64,000 nt of DNA from Elusimicrobiota bacterium. GTDB taxonomy: Bacteria > Elusimicrobiota > Elusimicrobia > UBA1565. The notes below the pieces were generated by a model, which was given only the letters and a program-made list of their open reading frames with translations, was not told where the DNA came from and made no database searches. Location: NCBI GenBank assembly GCA_016196755.1, contig JACPXC010000007.1, positions 248,001 through 312,000 on the forward strand, written 5' to 3'. Positions 50,359 to 59,500 of this stretch are shown here, one piece after another (position 1 is the first letter of the stretch; the number at the start of each line of letters is the position of its first letter). A program made the translations under genes and the position numbers.

Positions 50359-51945
50359 CTAGCGCGAGGCCGCCGCCCCGGCGGCGTGGTAGCTGTGGCA
50401 GCTCCGGCAGTCCAGCCGGTTGTTCTCGTGAGCGTGGCACTTAAGGCAGCTCTCTCGCGCGATCGGAGCAAACGAGCCCGCCCCCTTCCCCGTCTTGTGG
50501 CAGTCCGCGCAGCCCATGAGCCGCTCGTGCGGGGCGTGCGCGAAGCGGGTCAGCGAGCCCGTCCCCGCCGACCAGGAGATCTGTCCGCGCTGTTCCACGT
50601 GACAGCGCATGCACGCCCCGGGACCGCCCTTGGGGTCGAGGAAGCCCTTGCGCACGCCGCCTGACGCCGCGGCGCCGGCCTCGAGCCAGGCCTTCAGCAC
50701 CGGGTCGGCGTGACCTTCGGGCTTGTAGTGCAGCTCCTTGAGCATGTCCTCGTACCAGAACCAGCCGGAAGCGGGAGCCTTCGCGGCCGGGGACATGGAC
50801 TTGAGCGTCGAATCGTCGAGACCGGCCAACAGGAGCTTCGGCTTGGCGCGGCGCCCCACGGCCTGCTCGAGCGCTGGGACGCCTTTGGTGCCGATGGCCT
50901 CCGAAAGCGAGGTGATCTTCGCGGTATACCGCCCCGCGTCCTTGGGCGACACCTCGAGCAGCCAGCGCTCAGGCGCGCTCAACTCGGTCAGCGCGTCGGC
51001 CTCCGACCCGCTCTCCGGCAGGCGCAGGGCGATGAGGTCGTTGGTGATCCCTGCGGCATGACACCCCGCGCAGGTCTTGTTGAAGTCGGCCGGCGGACGG
51101 CGCCGCCCCAGGCGGTCGAGCTCGTGGCAGGAGACGCAGGACACCGGGGCCTTTCCCGCCGCCCCCGGCGCCTTGAAATGCCGTCCCAGATGGGCGGCAT
51201 GGTCGAAGCGGACCGCCGGATGCCCGCCGGGGAACTCGGGCGAGAAGGCCGGGTGGTCGGAGGCGAAGGACTCGAACTTGACCTTATGGCAGGTCTGGCA
51301 CTGCGCCTCGCTGATGCGCGTCACCGGGCGGTCGGAGCGGTGCTCGGTGTGGCATTGCGTGCAGCGCGTGGCGGCAAACCCCGGACGGTCGTGCGCGGCG
51401 GCCGTCGCCCCGGCGTGGCAGGAGACGCAGGACACCCCACCCGGGCTCTCGTCGAACGCCGCGGCCAAGAGCCCCGACGCCCCGCCGGTATGTCCCCGGT
51501 GGCAGGCGGCGCAGCCCTTCTCACCCACCACGCCCGCGTGGCGCGACGACAGCGGCCCGGGCGAGAAAGCCTTGGCTCGGCGCGCGGGGCCCGACACGGC
51601 CAAGAACGCCAGAGCGGCGGCGCAAGCCGCCCCGGCCGCTACGGTGAGGCGCCCACGGATCGAGCGCAGGACGGGCAGCGGCGCGCAGGGCGGGTGGGTC
51701 TGGGAGCAGGAGCCGTCGGGGCGCGGCCCCTCGGCGCAGGGGCCGCCGGCCGAGGCGGGGCGCCGGCATTCCCAGCGCGCGCCGGCCAAAAAAGGCGAGC
51801 ACTCCGTCATGCCGCCGCAGGTGCCGTCGGGTTTGGGGCCTAGGCGGCAGGGCTTGGACCAGGTCCGGGCCCGGCCGCAGCGCAGGGGCTGGTTGGGGCG
51901 CTCGTAGTCCCGGCGCTGGTCCTGGTAGTCGCCGGGCTCGTTCAT
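50359..51945 (-). CDS. Decahaem cytochrome with Cys-rich cytoplasmic N-terminus
   Basis: A 528-residue protein with ten CXXCH motifs between about 155 and 520. Unusually, the first 90 residues precede the only TM (about 100-122) and contain about ten Cys in a pattern with GPKPDGTC and GPRPDGSC, predicted to lie on the cytoplasmic side, a possible metal or FeS site. ATG at 51945 overlaps the stop of the preceding membrane-protein gene (ATGA). It is the last gene of the second respiratory operon and may carry electrons away from the membrane. Confidence 0.85.
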   Translation of the reverse strand: MNEPGDYQDQRRDYERPNQPLRCGRARTWSKPCRLGPKPDGTCGGMTECSPFLAGARWECRRPASAGGPCAEGPRPDGSCSQTHPPCAPLPVLRSIRGRLTVAAGAACAAALAFLAVSGPARRAKAFSPGPLSSRHAGVVGEKGCAACHRGHTGGASGLLAAAFDESPGGVSCVSCHAGATAAAHDRPGFAATRCTQCHTEHRSDRPVTRISEAQCQTCHKVKFESFASDHPAFSPEFPGGHPAVRFDHAAHLGRHFKAPGAAGKAPVSCVSCHELDRLGRRRPPADFNKTCAGCHAAGITNDLIALRLPESGSEADALTELSAPERWLLEVSPKDAGRYTAKITSLSEAIGTKGVPALEQAVGRRAKPKLLLAGLDDSTLKSMSPAAKAPASGWFWYEDMLKELHYKPEGHADPVLKAWLEAGAAASGGVRKGFLDPKGGPGACMRCHVEQRGQISWSAGTGSLTRFAHAPHERLMGCADCHKTGKGAGSFAPIARESCLKCHAHENNRLDCRSCHSYHAAGAAASR

Positions 51946-52757
51946 AGCGCGTAGGCGTGCACGAGGATGATATGCCAGACCGCCAGGACGGCGGCGGCGG
52001 CCGCCAGCGGGACGTGGAGCAGGAGCCAGCCCTTCATAACCGTCTGCGCGGCGTAATGGAAGTCCACGTCGTTTTTGTGGTAGAGGAGCCGGGCCAGCTT
52101 GTCGAGGTAGCGCCGCTCGTCCTCGGCCAGGTAGCGGCGCACCGCCGCGGTCTGGTGGCGCACCCATTGCCGGCCCGCGCGCCCCGCGAGGCAGTGATCG
52201 AAGACGTTGCGCGGCCGGCGCATGAACCAGTCCAGGTTCTCGGCGTAATGGCGGGCCAGGACGTCCGAGCGCGTGCGCGCCGTGCAATCGAGCACCAGGG
52301 CCTCGGCGCGTTCGCGCAGGCGCGCGGTCTCCTCAGGGACGCGCTCGAGGATGACCTCGACGCCGGTCGCGCTCAAGAGCGGCGGGTAATAGCGCTGGAG
52401 GACGTAGCCGCCGATGCCGCTAATCGAGACGGCGTAGAAGGCCCCGGCCAGGGCGCGCTCGAAGGAGCCCTCCGGCCAGACCGAGCGGGTGTGGAGCCAA
52501 TAGACCGCCAGCGCCGCCGCGCCGCCCGCCGCGTGCAGGGCCAGCCAGGTCGAGGCTTTGCCGACGGGCAGGGCGGCCAGGCGCTTGCGCGCGTTGAAGG
52601 CGCTCAAGAAGACGAAGAGGCCGGCCAGGGCCCAGCCGGTCAGCGGGGCGGGGTCGCCCAGCCCGCGCTCGAGACGGGCAGCGGCAAACGCCAAGGCGGT
52701 CGTCGCGACGACCGCCGCCACGGGGATCACCAGGGAGCGTCGGGCCGCGGAGCTCAC
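51942..52757 (-). CDS. Multispan membrane cytochrome-like subunit
   Basis: A 271-residue membrane protein with about five helices (residues 8-28, 38-58, 70-90, 105-125 and 245-268) and a cytoplasmic Arg-rich loop (130-235). Several His in the helices (in WLHTRS, LLHVPLA, VWHIILVHAY) could bind b-type haem. It lies between the cyclic-nucleotide-binding ferredoxin and the decahaem protein with overlapping codons on both sides, so it is probably the quinone-interacting or haem b subunit of this complex. The family is not recognised with certainty. Confidence 0.75.
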   Translation of the reverse strand: MSSAARRSLVIPVAAVVATTALAFAAARLERGLGDPAPLTGWALAGLFVFLSAFNARKRLAALPVGKASTWLALHAAGGAAALAVYWLHTRSVWPEGSFERALAGAFYAVSISGIGGYVLQRYYPPLLSATGVEVILERVPEETARLRERAEALVLDCTARTRSDVLARHYAENLDWFMRRPRNVFDHCLAGRAGRQWVRHQTAAVRRYLAEDERRYLDKLARLLYHKNDVDFHYAAQTVMKGWLLLHVPLAAAAAVLAVWHIILVHAYAL

Positions 52758-54430
52758 CGGCCTTCCGCCCCCCCGGTGATCTCCTTGAAGCTCCCGCGGC
52801 GCAGGGCGTCGTGGGGGCAAGCGCGCTCGCAGGCCGGGCCGCCCCATTGGTCCTCGCAGAGGTCGCACTTGGTGGCCTTGAGGATCGGCTTGCGGGTCTC
52901 GGGGTCGATGATAAACGCGCCGCCTTCGTTGCGGGTCTCGGCCATGAGGATGTTGTCGTAGGGACAGGACTGCGCGCAGGTCTGACAGCCCACGCAGGTG
53001 TCGTCGTTGATGACCACGACCCCGCCCGAGGCGGTGCGGTGGATGGCGCCGGTCGGACAGCCGATCAGACAGACCGGGTCCTGGCAGTGCATGCAGGCGT
53101 TGGGGACCAGCCAGCGGTCGAAGACCCGGCCCTGGCGGACGAAGCGCGGATTGCCGTCGTGGGAGTCGGCGCAGGCCCGCACGCAGTCGTCGCAGCGCGT
53201 GCAGCGGTCGAGGTCTATGACCATGGCCTGGGTGGCGTTGAGCAGGCGATGGTCCACCGACCACTCGAGCAGGGCGTCGTCGGCCAGCGGCCGCTCGGCC
53301 CAACTGGCCAGCGTGCGCTCGGGCGGCGTCATGCGCGGGAAGATGTGCTCCTCGAGGAAGGCGGTGGGCACGCGCAGGACGTCGACGTAGCCTATGGCCC
53401 GCAGGCTGGTCTCGAGGGCCCTGGGCTTCTTGTCGCGCCAGGACGCGTAGATCTCATCGATGCCGTGGAGGTCTCCCGCCCCCAGGTAGGTCAGGGTGCG
53501 CTCGCCGGAGCCCAGCGCCGAGGAGACCCGCGCAAATCCCGCGCGCACGAGGAGGACCCCGTCGGGATAATCGCCCTGGCGGACGATGACGGGCTCGGCG
53601 GCGATGCCGCCCTTGCCCTCGGCGCGCATCTTCTTGTAGGAGACGTGCCAGTCGAAGGAGCCGTAGGTCTCGAAGAGCGTGCTCGCCGTCAACGCCTTGA
53701 GGACCTCGGGTACCAAATCCTTGAAGAGCGGCGTCTCCCTGAGGTGGGTGGAGAGGGCGTTGGCGCGGTAGCGCTCGTCGATCTGGCGCTTCCAGGAGGA
53801 GTCGAAGTTCCGCAGCTCCCTCAGGCCCTGCCAGCGGATCTCGAGCAGCTCGACGTCGCTCTCGGCGAAGACGCTGGCGGTGCGCGAGATGCGGCCCAGG
53901 GCGGCCAGCTCGCCGAAGAGCTGGCCTTCGGACATCACGGCGGTCTTGTGCTCGTTTAAGACGACCGGGATGTCCTGGATGAAAGCGTGCGCCGGCGAGG
54001 CGTCCTTGCCGCCCGACCCCTTTCGGAGCCACCCTAGGCGCTTGCGTGCCCCGCGCACCTCAGGGATGCTGTGATTGCGCCAGAGCTGGGCCAGAGACTC
54101 GAAGAGGCTCTTCTTCTTCGAGACGCGCCGGCCCAAGACTTCCGAGGGCAGGCCCGGGGAGAGCACGACCCGCAGGGAGCCCTTGAGGATCAGGAACGCC
54201 GAGTTGCCGAAGTCGCCCTGCCGGACGATGATGTCGCCGGCCTTGAACGGCACGCGGCGCATGTCGTTTTTGACGATCCCCGAGAGCGGGATCTGCGGCG
54301 GGAAGCGGCCCACCTCGACCGACGAGAACTCGGGCCGGGCCAGGATGAAGGCGACGTCGGCCTCCGACATCTCGCCGAAGGGGACCTGCCAGCGCTGGGG
54401 GCGGCTGACCAGCGCTACGTTGTGTTCCAC
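52754..54430 (-). CDS. Cyclic-nucleotide-binding ferredoxin
   Basis: A 558-residue fusion of two cyclic-nucleotide-binding-fold domains (about 25-205 with FKAGDIIVRQGDFG; about 225-375 with IVRQGDYPDG) and a four-cluster ferredoxin domain (about 395-545): CTRCDDCVRAC, CMHCQDPVCLIGC, CVGCQTCAQSC and CDLCEDQ...CERAC. It has no signal peptide, so the clusters face the cytoplasm. It probably transfers electrons to the membrane subunit under cyclic nucleotide control; a class III cyclase is at 14002-15879. Whether the domains bind cAMP or cGMP cannot be judged here. Start GTG. Confidence 0.87.
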   Translation of the reverse strand: MEHNVALVSRPQRWQVPFGEMSEADVAFILARPEFSSVEVGRFPPQIPLSGIVKNDMRRVPFKAGDIIVRQGDFGNSAFLILKGSLRVVLSPGLPSEVLGRRVSKKKSLFESLAQLWRNHSIPEVRGARKRLGWLRKGSGGKDASPAHAFIQDIPVVLNEHKTAVMSEGQLFGELAALGRISRTASVFAESDVELLEIRWQGLRELRNFDSSWKRQIDERYRANALSTHLRETPLFKDLVPEVLKALTASTLFETYGSFDWHVSYKKMRAEGKGGIAAEPVIVRQGDYPDGVLLVRAGFARVSSALGSGERTLTYLGAGDLHGIDEIYASWRDKKPRALETSLRAIGYVDVLRVPTAFLEEHIFPRMTPPERTLASWAERPLADDALLEWSVDHRLLNATQAMVIDLDRCTRCDDCVRACADSHDGNPRFVRQGRVFDRWLVPNACMHCQDPVCLIGCPTGAIHRTASGGVVVINDDTCVGCQTCAQSCPYDNILMAETRNEGGAFIIDPETRKPILKATKCDLCEDQWGGPACERACPHDALRRGSFKEITGGAEGR

Positions 54431-54436
54431 GCGCCG

Positions 54437-55345
54437 CTACTTGTAGGAGGCCGGAGGCGGCAGGAGGTCCTTGAGGGCGGCCGAGAGGTCCTTGCCGTCG
54501 AGCGCGGCGGCCAGCGCGCGGGCGTTGTCGAGGCTGGGCTCGGCGGAGAGCTTCGCGGCCTCGGGCGGCAGGCCGTCCGTTCCCAGCGCCTTGCGCGCGT
54601 CGTCGGCGCGCTTGGCCTGGAAGGTCTTGTAGTCGCCGTCCGGGGCGGCGGCGGAGGCGGCGGCGGCCGAGACCAGCTTGGCCGCCTGGCCCAGGACGAA
54701 GAGCCGGGCGAGGTCGGCCGGCGGGGTCTCGGCGTTGACCTTGGGGTCGTAGAAGCGGTGACGCACCGAGCCCTGGGAGTAGCGCACCAGCTCGAAGTCG
54801 GCCACCGCGGGGTGGCCGGCCTTGAGCATCTTGGCGAAGGTCTCGGCGTCGACGCCGGGCTGGGAGAGGCCGTGGCAGGAGGCGCAGTTCTGGGCGATCT
54901 CGAGCTTCATGTCCGGGCGAAGCTGACCGGCGGCCTTGGCCGCGGCGATGCGGTTGGCCTTATGCTCGGGGGTCTCCGCGGCGCGGGAGACGTTCTTGCC
55001 GCCGTAGTCGTTGTGGATGGGCATCCACTTAGAAGCGGCGCCGTGGCACTTCTCGCAGGAGACGCCGGAGCGCGCGGCTTGGACGCCCTCGGCGTTGGGC
55101 TCGATGGTGAAGTGGCACTGGATGCAGGTCTGGTTCTTGCGGATGTTGGTCCCGCCGCCGACGGCGGCCAGGATGTCCTTGGAGAGCGGGTTCTTGTGGA
55201 CGCTCTTGAAGCTCTGGGCGTGCTTGGTGGCGTCCCAGACGGCGTGCTCGGCCTGGTGGCAGGTCAGGCAGGCGGCGGCGCCGACGTAGGTGGCGTCTTG
55301 GGCGGAGGCGGTGGCGGCGATGAGGGCGAGTAGGGTTGAGAGCAT
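54437..55345 (-). CDS. Exported tetrahaem cytochrome (c554-like)
   Basis: A 302-residue periplasmic cytochrome with a signal peptide (1-15) and four CXXCH motifs (CLTCH, CIQCH, CEKCH, CASCH), the first in the context ACLTCHQAEHAVWDATKH seen in cytochrome c554-type proteins. The C-terminal 120 residues are Ala/Lys-rich helices without haem. The ATG at 55345 has GGAG 6 nt upstream; a longer ORF start is rejected. It is the first gene of the 55345-50359 operon and probably the periplasmic entry or exit point for electrons. Confidence 0.85.
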   Translation of the reverse strand: MLSTLLALIAATASAQDATYVGAAACLTCHQAEHAVWDATKHAQSFKSVHKNPLSKDILAAVGGGTNIRKNQTCIQCHFTIEPNAEGVQAARSGVSCEKCHGAASKWMPIHNDYGGKNVSRAAETPEHKANRIAAAKAAGQLRPDMKLEIAQNCASCHGLSQPGVDAETFAKMLKAGHPAVADFELVRYSQGSVRHRFYDPKVNAETPPADLARLFVLGQAAKLVSAAAASAAAPDGDYKTFQAKRADDARKALGTDGLPPEAAKLSAEPSLDNARALAAALDGKDLSAALKDLLPPPASYK

Positions 55346-55404
55346 TAGGTCTCCGGGGGATGGACTCTGGAGATGATACGAATTCAGACGTTCAATCGCC
55401 CGCC

Positions 55405-55644
55405 TTAGTGATCTTGAATCCAATCCGGGAGCTCGATTTCCGATTCCGGGACCCGCAGCATGCTCCTCTTGAGGTCGCCGGTCAGTTCCAGCGTTTCCAG
55501 CACGTCGCCATCCTTGGTCGTCCGGTTGTAATCGGTCTGCAGGAACAGCGCCCCGCTTCCGATGACGCGCAGGAGGATCTTTCCTGGCTTTGGAGGAACC
55601 CAGAGCCGGTCAATCTCGCGGAAGAAGGTCTCGATCTCAGTCAC
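55405..55644 (-). CDS. Truncated nucleotidyltransferase (DUF6036-like)
   Basis: 79 residues. The start matches the N-terminus of DUF6036/AbiEii-type nucleotidyltransferases: FFREIDRLW, then VIGSGALFLQTDY and RTTKDGDVLE, where Gly-Ser and Asp-X-Asp are the catalytic pieces. Family members are usually more than twice as long, so the gene is truncated after residue 79 and probably inactive or partial. GTG at 55644 overlaps the end of the HTH gene by 8 bp. GC content is visibly lower than in surrounding operons. Confidence 0.6.
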   Translation of the reverse strand: MTEIETFFREIDRLWVPPKPGKILLRVIGSGALFLQTDYNRTTKDGDVLETLELTGDLKRSMLRVPESEIELPDWIQDH

Positions 55645-56413
55645 GAGCCGCTCTCAACGCCTGAATGAAGTCCTCGACCTGAATCCGGCTGAGGATACTC
55701 CAGCGCTTCGAAATATCTGAAGACTGTCTCCTAGTCTCTTCCTTGCTCTTTTCGCTGGCGATGTCAGCGTCCAGGATATCTTCAGGGATGTCTCTTGGAG
55801 CGCCGAAATTCGTTACGGCCCAAGGAAGGAAAGCATCCTGGAGCACCAGCCTGGCCTGTTCGTAGGCCACGGCGGTTTGGCGCGGGAGCTCGCCTCTCAG
55901 TTCGGCCGCCAGAGCATCCTTAGTGTTCTCAACCACCCAGGGCAAGCGACGGTCGATGCCGGCCTCCGCCAGTTGCGCCTTGAGCTTAGGCAAGTTGATG
56001 TTCCGGGCATGGGCCACGAGCACGGGGGCGATAGCCGTGATTTGTCGGGCTGAAACCGCGGAGAGCAGCGTCTCCCGGATAGCGTCAGCCGCTTCTTTCA
56101 GCCGCGAGGAAGGGATGATATCGGTGCTTTCCAGAAGATGGCCGGCGCCTTGCCGAGCCAAGGCGTTTTGGATTTGCCCCTCGACTGTGACTTTTCCGTA
56201 TGAGAAATAGTCGATCGGCACGTTGAAGTGCTTGAGGATGGTCAGGAGGTGCTCCGCGGTGAAGGATCCCTGCCCGCGTTCCAGGACCGAAAGATAGTTT
56301 TGGGATATTCCCAGCAGCTCGGCCAGTTGACTCTGCGTCCAACGCCGCTCATTGCGCAGCTCGCGGATGCGGGCGCCTATTTGCGATCGGAGACTCTGCG
56401 CCTTAGGTGTCAT
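55637..56413 (-). CDS. XRE-family HTH regulator of island
   Basis: A 258-residue protein with an N-terminal HTH_3 domain (about 13-68: RIRELRNERRWTQSQLAELLGIS followed by YLSVLERG, split by a turn) and a helical C-terminal domain of unknown function. It overlaps a truncated nucleotidyltransferase gene, a layout seen in AbiE-like and MNT-type toxin-antitoxin modules where the HTH gene is the antitoxin or regulator. The upstream 110 bp are strongly AT-rich with an imperfect operator-like inverted repeat (56420-56441), in keeping with autoregulation and with acquisition from elsewhere. Confidence 0.82.
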   Translation of the reverse strand: MTPKAQSLRSQIGARIRELRNERRWTQSQLAELLGISQNYLSVLERGQGSFTAEHLLTILKHFNVPIDYFSYGKVTVEGQIQNALARQGAGHLLESTDIIPSSRLKEAADAIRETLLSAVSARQITAIAPVLVAHARNINLPKLKAQLAEAGIDRRLPWVVENTKDALAAELRGELPRQTAVAYEQARLVLQDAFLPWAVTNFGAPRDIPEDILDADIASEKSKEETRRQSSDISKRWSILSRIQVEDFIQALRAARD

Positions 56414-56419
56414 ATCAAT

Positions 56420-56441
56420 ATATGGATTATTATATCCGTAT
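56420..56441. promoter_or_regulatory. Operator-like inverted repeat before HTH gene
   Basis: ATATGGAT-N6-ATCCGTAT, one wobble from perfect, covering the probable -10 region (TATAAT on the minus strand) of the HTH gene. It is a typical site for an autoregulating XRE protein; assignment is by position. Confidence 0.5.
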
Positions 56442-56457
56442 AGAGATATTATAGATA

Positions 56458-56484
56458 GAAAGGTATTCTATTTCAATACCTTTC
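56458..56484. terminator. 10-bp perfect inverted repeat in AT-rich spacer
   Basis: GAAAGGTATT-CTATTTC-AATACCTTTC. This may be a terminator or a second operator upstream of the HTH gene. The rest of 56485-56566, up to the alpha-2-macroglobulin stop, shows no gene. Confidence 0.45.
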
Positions 56485-56566
56485 TAAAACATACACACCG
56501 CCGAATGCGCCACAAGTCCGACGCTTCCATCAAGCCGCTCACCCATGGCCTTTCAATTGAGAGCCC

Positions 56567-59500
56567 CTATTCCTCGACGACCAGCTCAAACCCCGCCGAG
56601 TGAGCCGCGAACTCGGGCGCATACATCGACTGGACCACCGCCGCCCCCGCCCGGTAGCGCCCCGCCGTCGTCGGCCGCATCCGGGTCTCGAGCTTATACT
56701 CGCCGTGCGGCATCCAGGAGATGAAGAAGTTCGTCAGCGAGTCCCGCGGTTCTTCATAGCGCGACAGGCCGTCCCAAGCCCAGCCCGAGCGCAACGTCTC
56801 GGCCTCAAATCCCGCGCCGCGCGGGTCTTTCAAGTGCAGATACTCCATCGCCGCGCGGCTGGTCAGCGTCAGCCGCACGACCACGGTGTCGCCGACCTTG
56901 ACTTTGTCGCCGCTCTTGAGAGCCTCGAGCGCGTACTTGTCGCCCTTCTTGACGCGCCTAAAGAACGCCCGTTCCACGGCGATCGGACCGCCCGCGGCGG
57001 ACTCCTCGAGGCCGGTGGTCGAGAAGACGTGGGTCAGCGAGGCGAAGGCGAAGCCCGGGCCCTTCTTCTCGACGACGGCCTTGGCGTCCTCGGCGGAACG
57101 CTGCCCCGTCCTCGTCCAGCGCAGCGGCGTCGCCAGCCAGTCCTCAGGGCCGATTTTCGCCGTGTCGCTCGACGCCCCCCAGCGCACCGCAAACGAGTCG
57201 CCCTTATCCAAGCTGCCGCGCTTCTTCATAAAGTCGAGCAAGGTGAACACCGCCGCGGCCGAGGCCTTAGTCGACTTCCAGGCCGAGCCTTTGCGGTTAA
57301 ACAACAGCCATTGCACCATCCCCGAGAGACGCTTGTCCTCCGGCCGCAGACCCTGCAAAGCGCGGATGAGGAAGGCATGGGTCTCGAGGTCGTCGTTGTA
57401 CCACAGCCAGGAGTTCTTCTCGGGCGTCCAGTACGTCCCCGTCAACTCGTCATGGCGCGCGGCGTCCATCGCGCGGTCGAGATACGACTCCGCACGCTCA
57501 CGGTCGCCCAGCCGCCGCCAGGCGTAGGAGGCGTAGGCGTGTCCCAATCTCGTGAAGGCGCGGTCGTGCTTGGCCGCGAACTCCAACCACCCTTTCACGA
57601 TGTTCTTGTGCGGCAGCTCCCCGGGGAACGCCGTCACCGCGTAGGAGGCGTAGAGGATGAAGGCGATGTCCCCCTCCTCGGGCTTTAGGCGACGCGGCAC
57701 CTCGTTCATCGCGTACTTGAGCGCCCTAGCGACCATGTCGTCGGGCACCGAGACGCCGAAGTGTTTAGCCTGGGCCATGCCGGCCAGGACGTACAGGGTC
57801 ATGTATGGGTCGCCCCGCCCACCGGGAAACCACGGGAACGAGCCGTCGCCGAGCTGGGAACCGCGCAGACGCTCGAACGCCGCCCGCTCGGTGGCCGCCA
57901 CAGCCGAAGGGTCGAGCATGTCGACGAGAGGATAGGCCGACTTCATGCCCCGCGAGACCTGCAGCCACGGCGTCTCCATCAGTGATTGCAGACGCTTAGG
58001 GTCCTCGGCCTCCCAGGCCGGGTTGATGGTGTCGCGCTTGGGGACCTTGGCGGCCGCCTTGGCGATGGCGGGATGGTTCGCGTAGAGCTTGCTCGTCGCC
58101 GCGGCCGGCAGCCAGCGGTTCAGAGTCTGCTCGATGCACTCGTAGGGATATTCCACCAGCGAGGGGATGGCGTTGAGGACCGTCAGCGCCAACTGCGGGT
58201 CGACCTGGAGCTGGAGCAGCTCGTCCTGGCGCGACGGGTCGTCTTTCAAGAGCTTGCCCGCCGTCAGGGTCTTCGTCACGTCGGCGTCGAGCGCCACCAT
58301 GACGCTTTCGACGAGGCGCTGGCGGGCGGGCAGAAGCGGCAGGTCGCGCTCCTCGGCGTCGGCCTCGGCCCCGGCCCGCGCCGTGGCGCGGACGACGAAG
58401 GAGCCCACGCCCTGGGGTGCTCTCACCGGCCACGACAGCGCCGCCGTGCCGTCCTTGGCCACTTCGACTTCCCGCGCACCGGCGCCCAGGCCGAAACGCG
58501 CCCCGGCGTCCTTGCCGTCCTCGAGGATCTCGACGGTGACCGAAGCCCTGACGGGCTTGCCCGACATGTTGTTGACCAATGCCTTGAGCGTCGAGCGGTC
58601 GCCCTCGCGCAGGTAGCGCGGCATCTCGACGCGCACCATCAGGTCCTTGCGCACCTCGACCTCGTCGGCCACCAGCCCATAGGCCGCCAGCGGCGTCACG
58701 ACATAGCCGCTGACGCGGTAGGAGGTCAGGCGCTCGGGGACCTTGAAGGCATGAGTCCCCTTGCCTTCGCGCACCGGCACCTGCGGCGCGAAGAAGGCGG
58801 TCTCGGAGAAGTCCTTGCGCGCCTTGATTGGCGGCGGGGCCGCCTCGGCCTGGCGCGAGAAGCCGTCGGCCTCCTTGGCCATCGACGGGGACGGCGCCGC
58901 CGCCGCGGCCGGGGCGGCGCCGCCGCCGCCTTCCATCTCCATCAAGTCCATGGACATCTCGCCGCGCGCCAGCGCATTCATCCGCATGCGCCGCGGAAAG
59001 ACCCGGCTGGCGCTCAGCCTCAGGCCCGGCGGGCGCGGCGCGACGGTATGCTGACGGAAGAGCTTGACCAGGGCCGCGATCCAGCCCTGGTCGACGCGGA
59101 GGCTCATCGAATAGATCGCGCGCTGGGAGCCCAGCACGCCCCCGGGACCGGGACGCGCCCCATAGAGGTCGGAGAGGCCCGGGTCGCCGGCGCCCTTCGC
59201 GTAGTACTCGAGCGAGCGGTCATACATCCGCAGGGTGGCCTCGCCGGAGACCGGCTTGCCGCCCGGACCGGTCGCTCTAACACCCACGGAGGCGCGCTGG
59301 CCGGGACGCAGGATATTCTTGAGCGTCAGCCCCGCCTTGAGCCGCTTCTCCGTCCACGGCACCGCGACCTGGGCTTGGCCCGCGCGCACCCCGAAATCCT
59401 TGACGCCGAACCAGCGCACGCTCACCCCCCCCTTGTGGCGCTCGTCGAGCTTGACCGTGACCAGCCGCGGACCGACGCCCTCGAGGGCGCGCCGCTCGAG

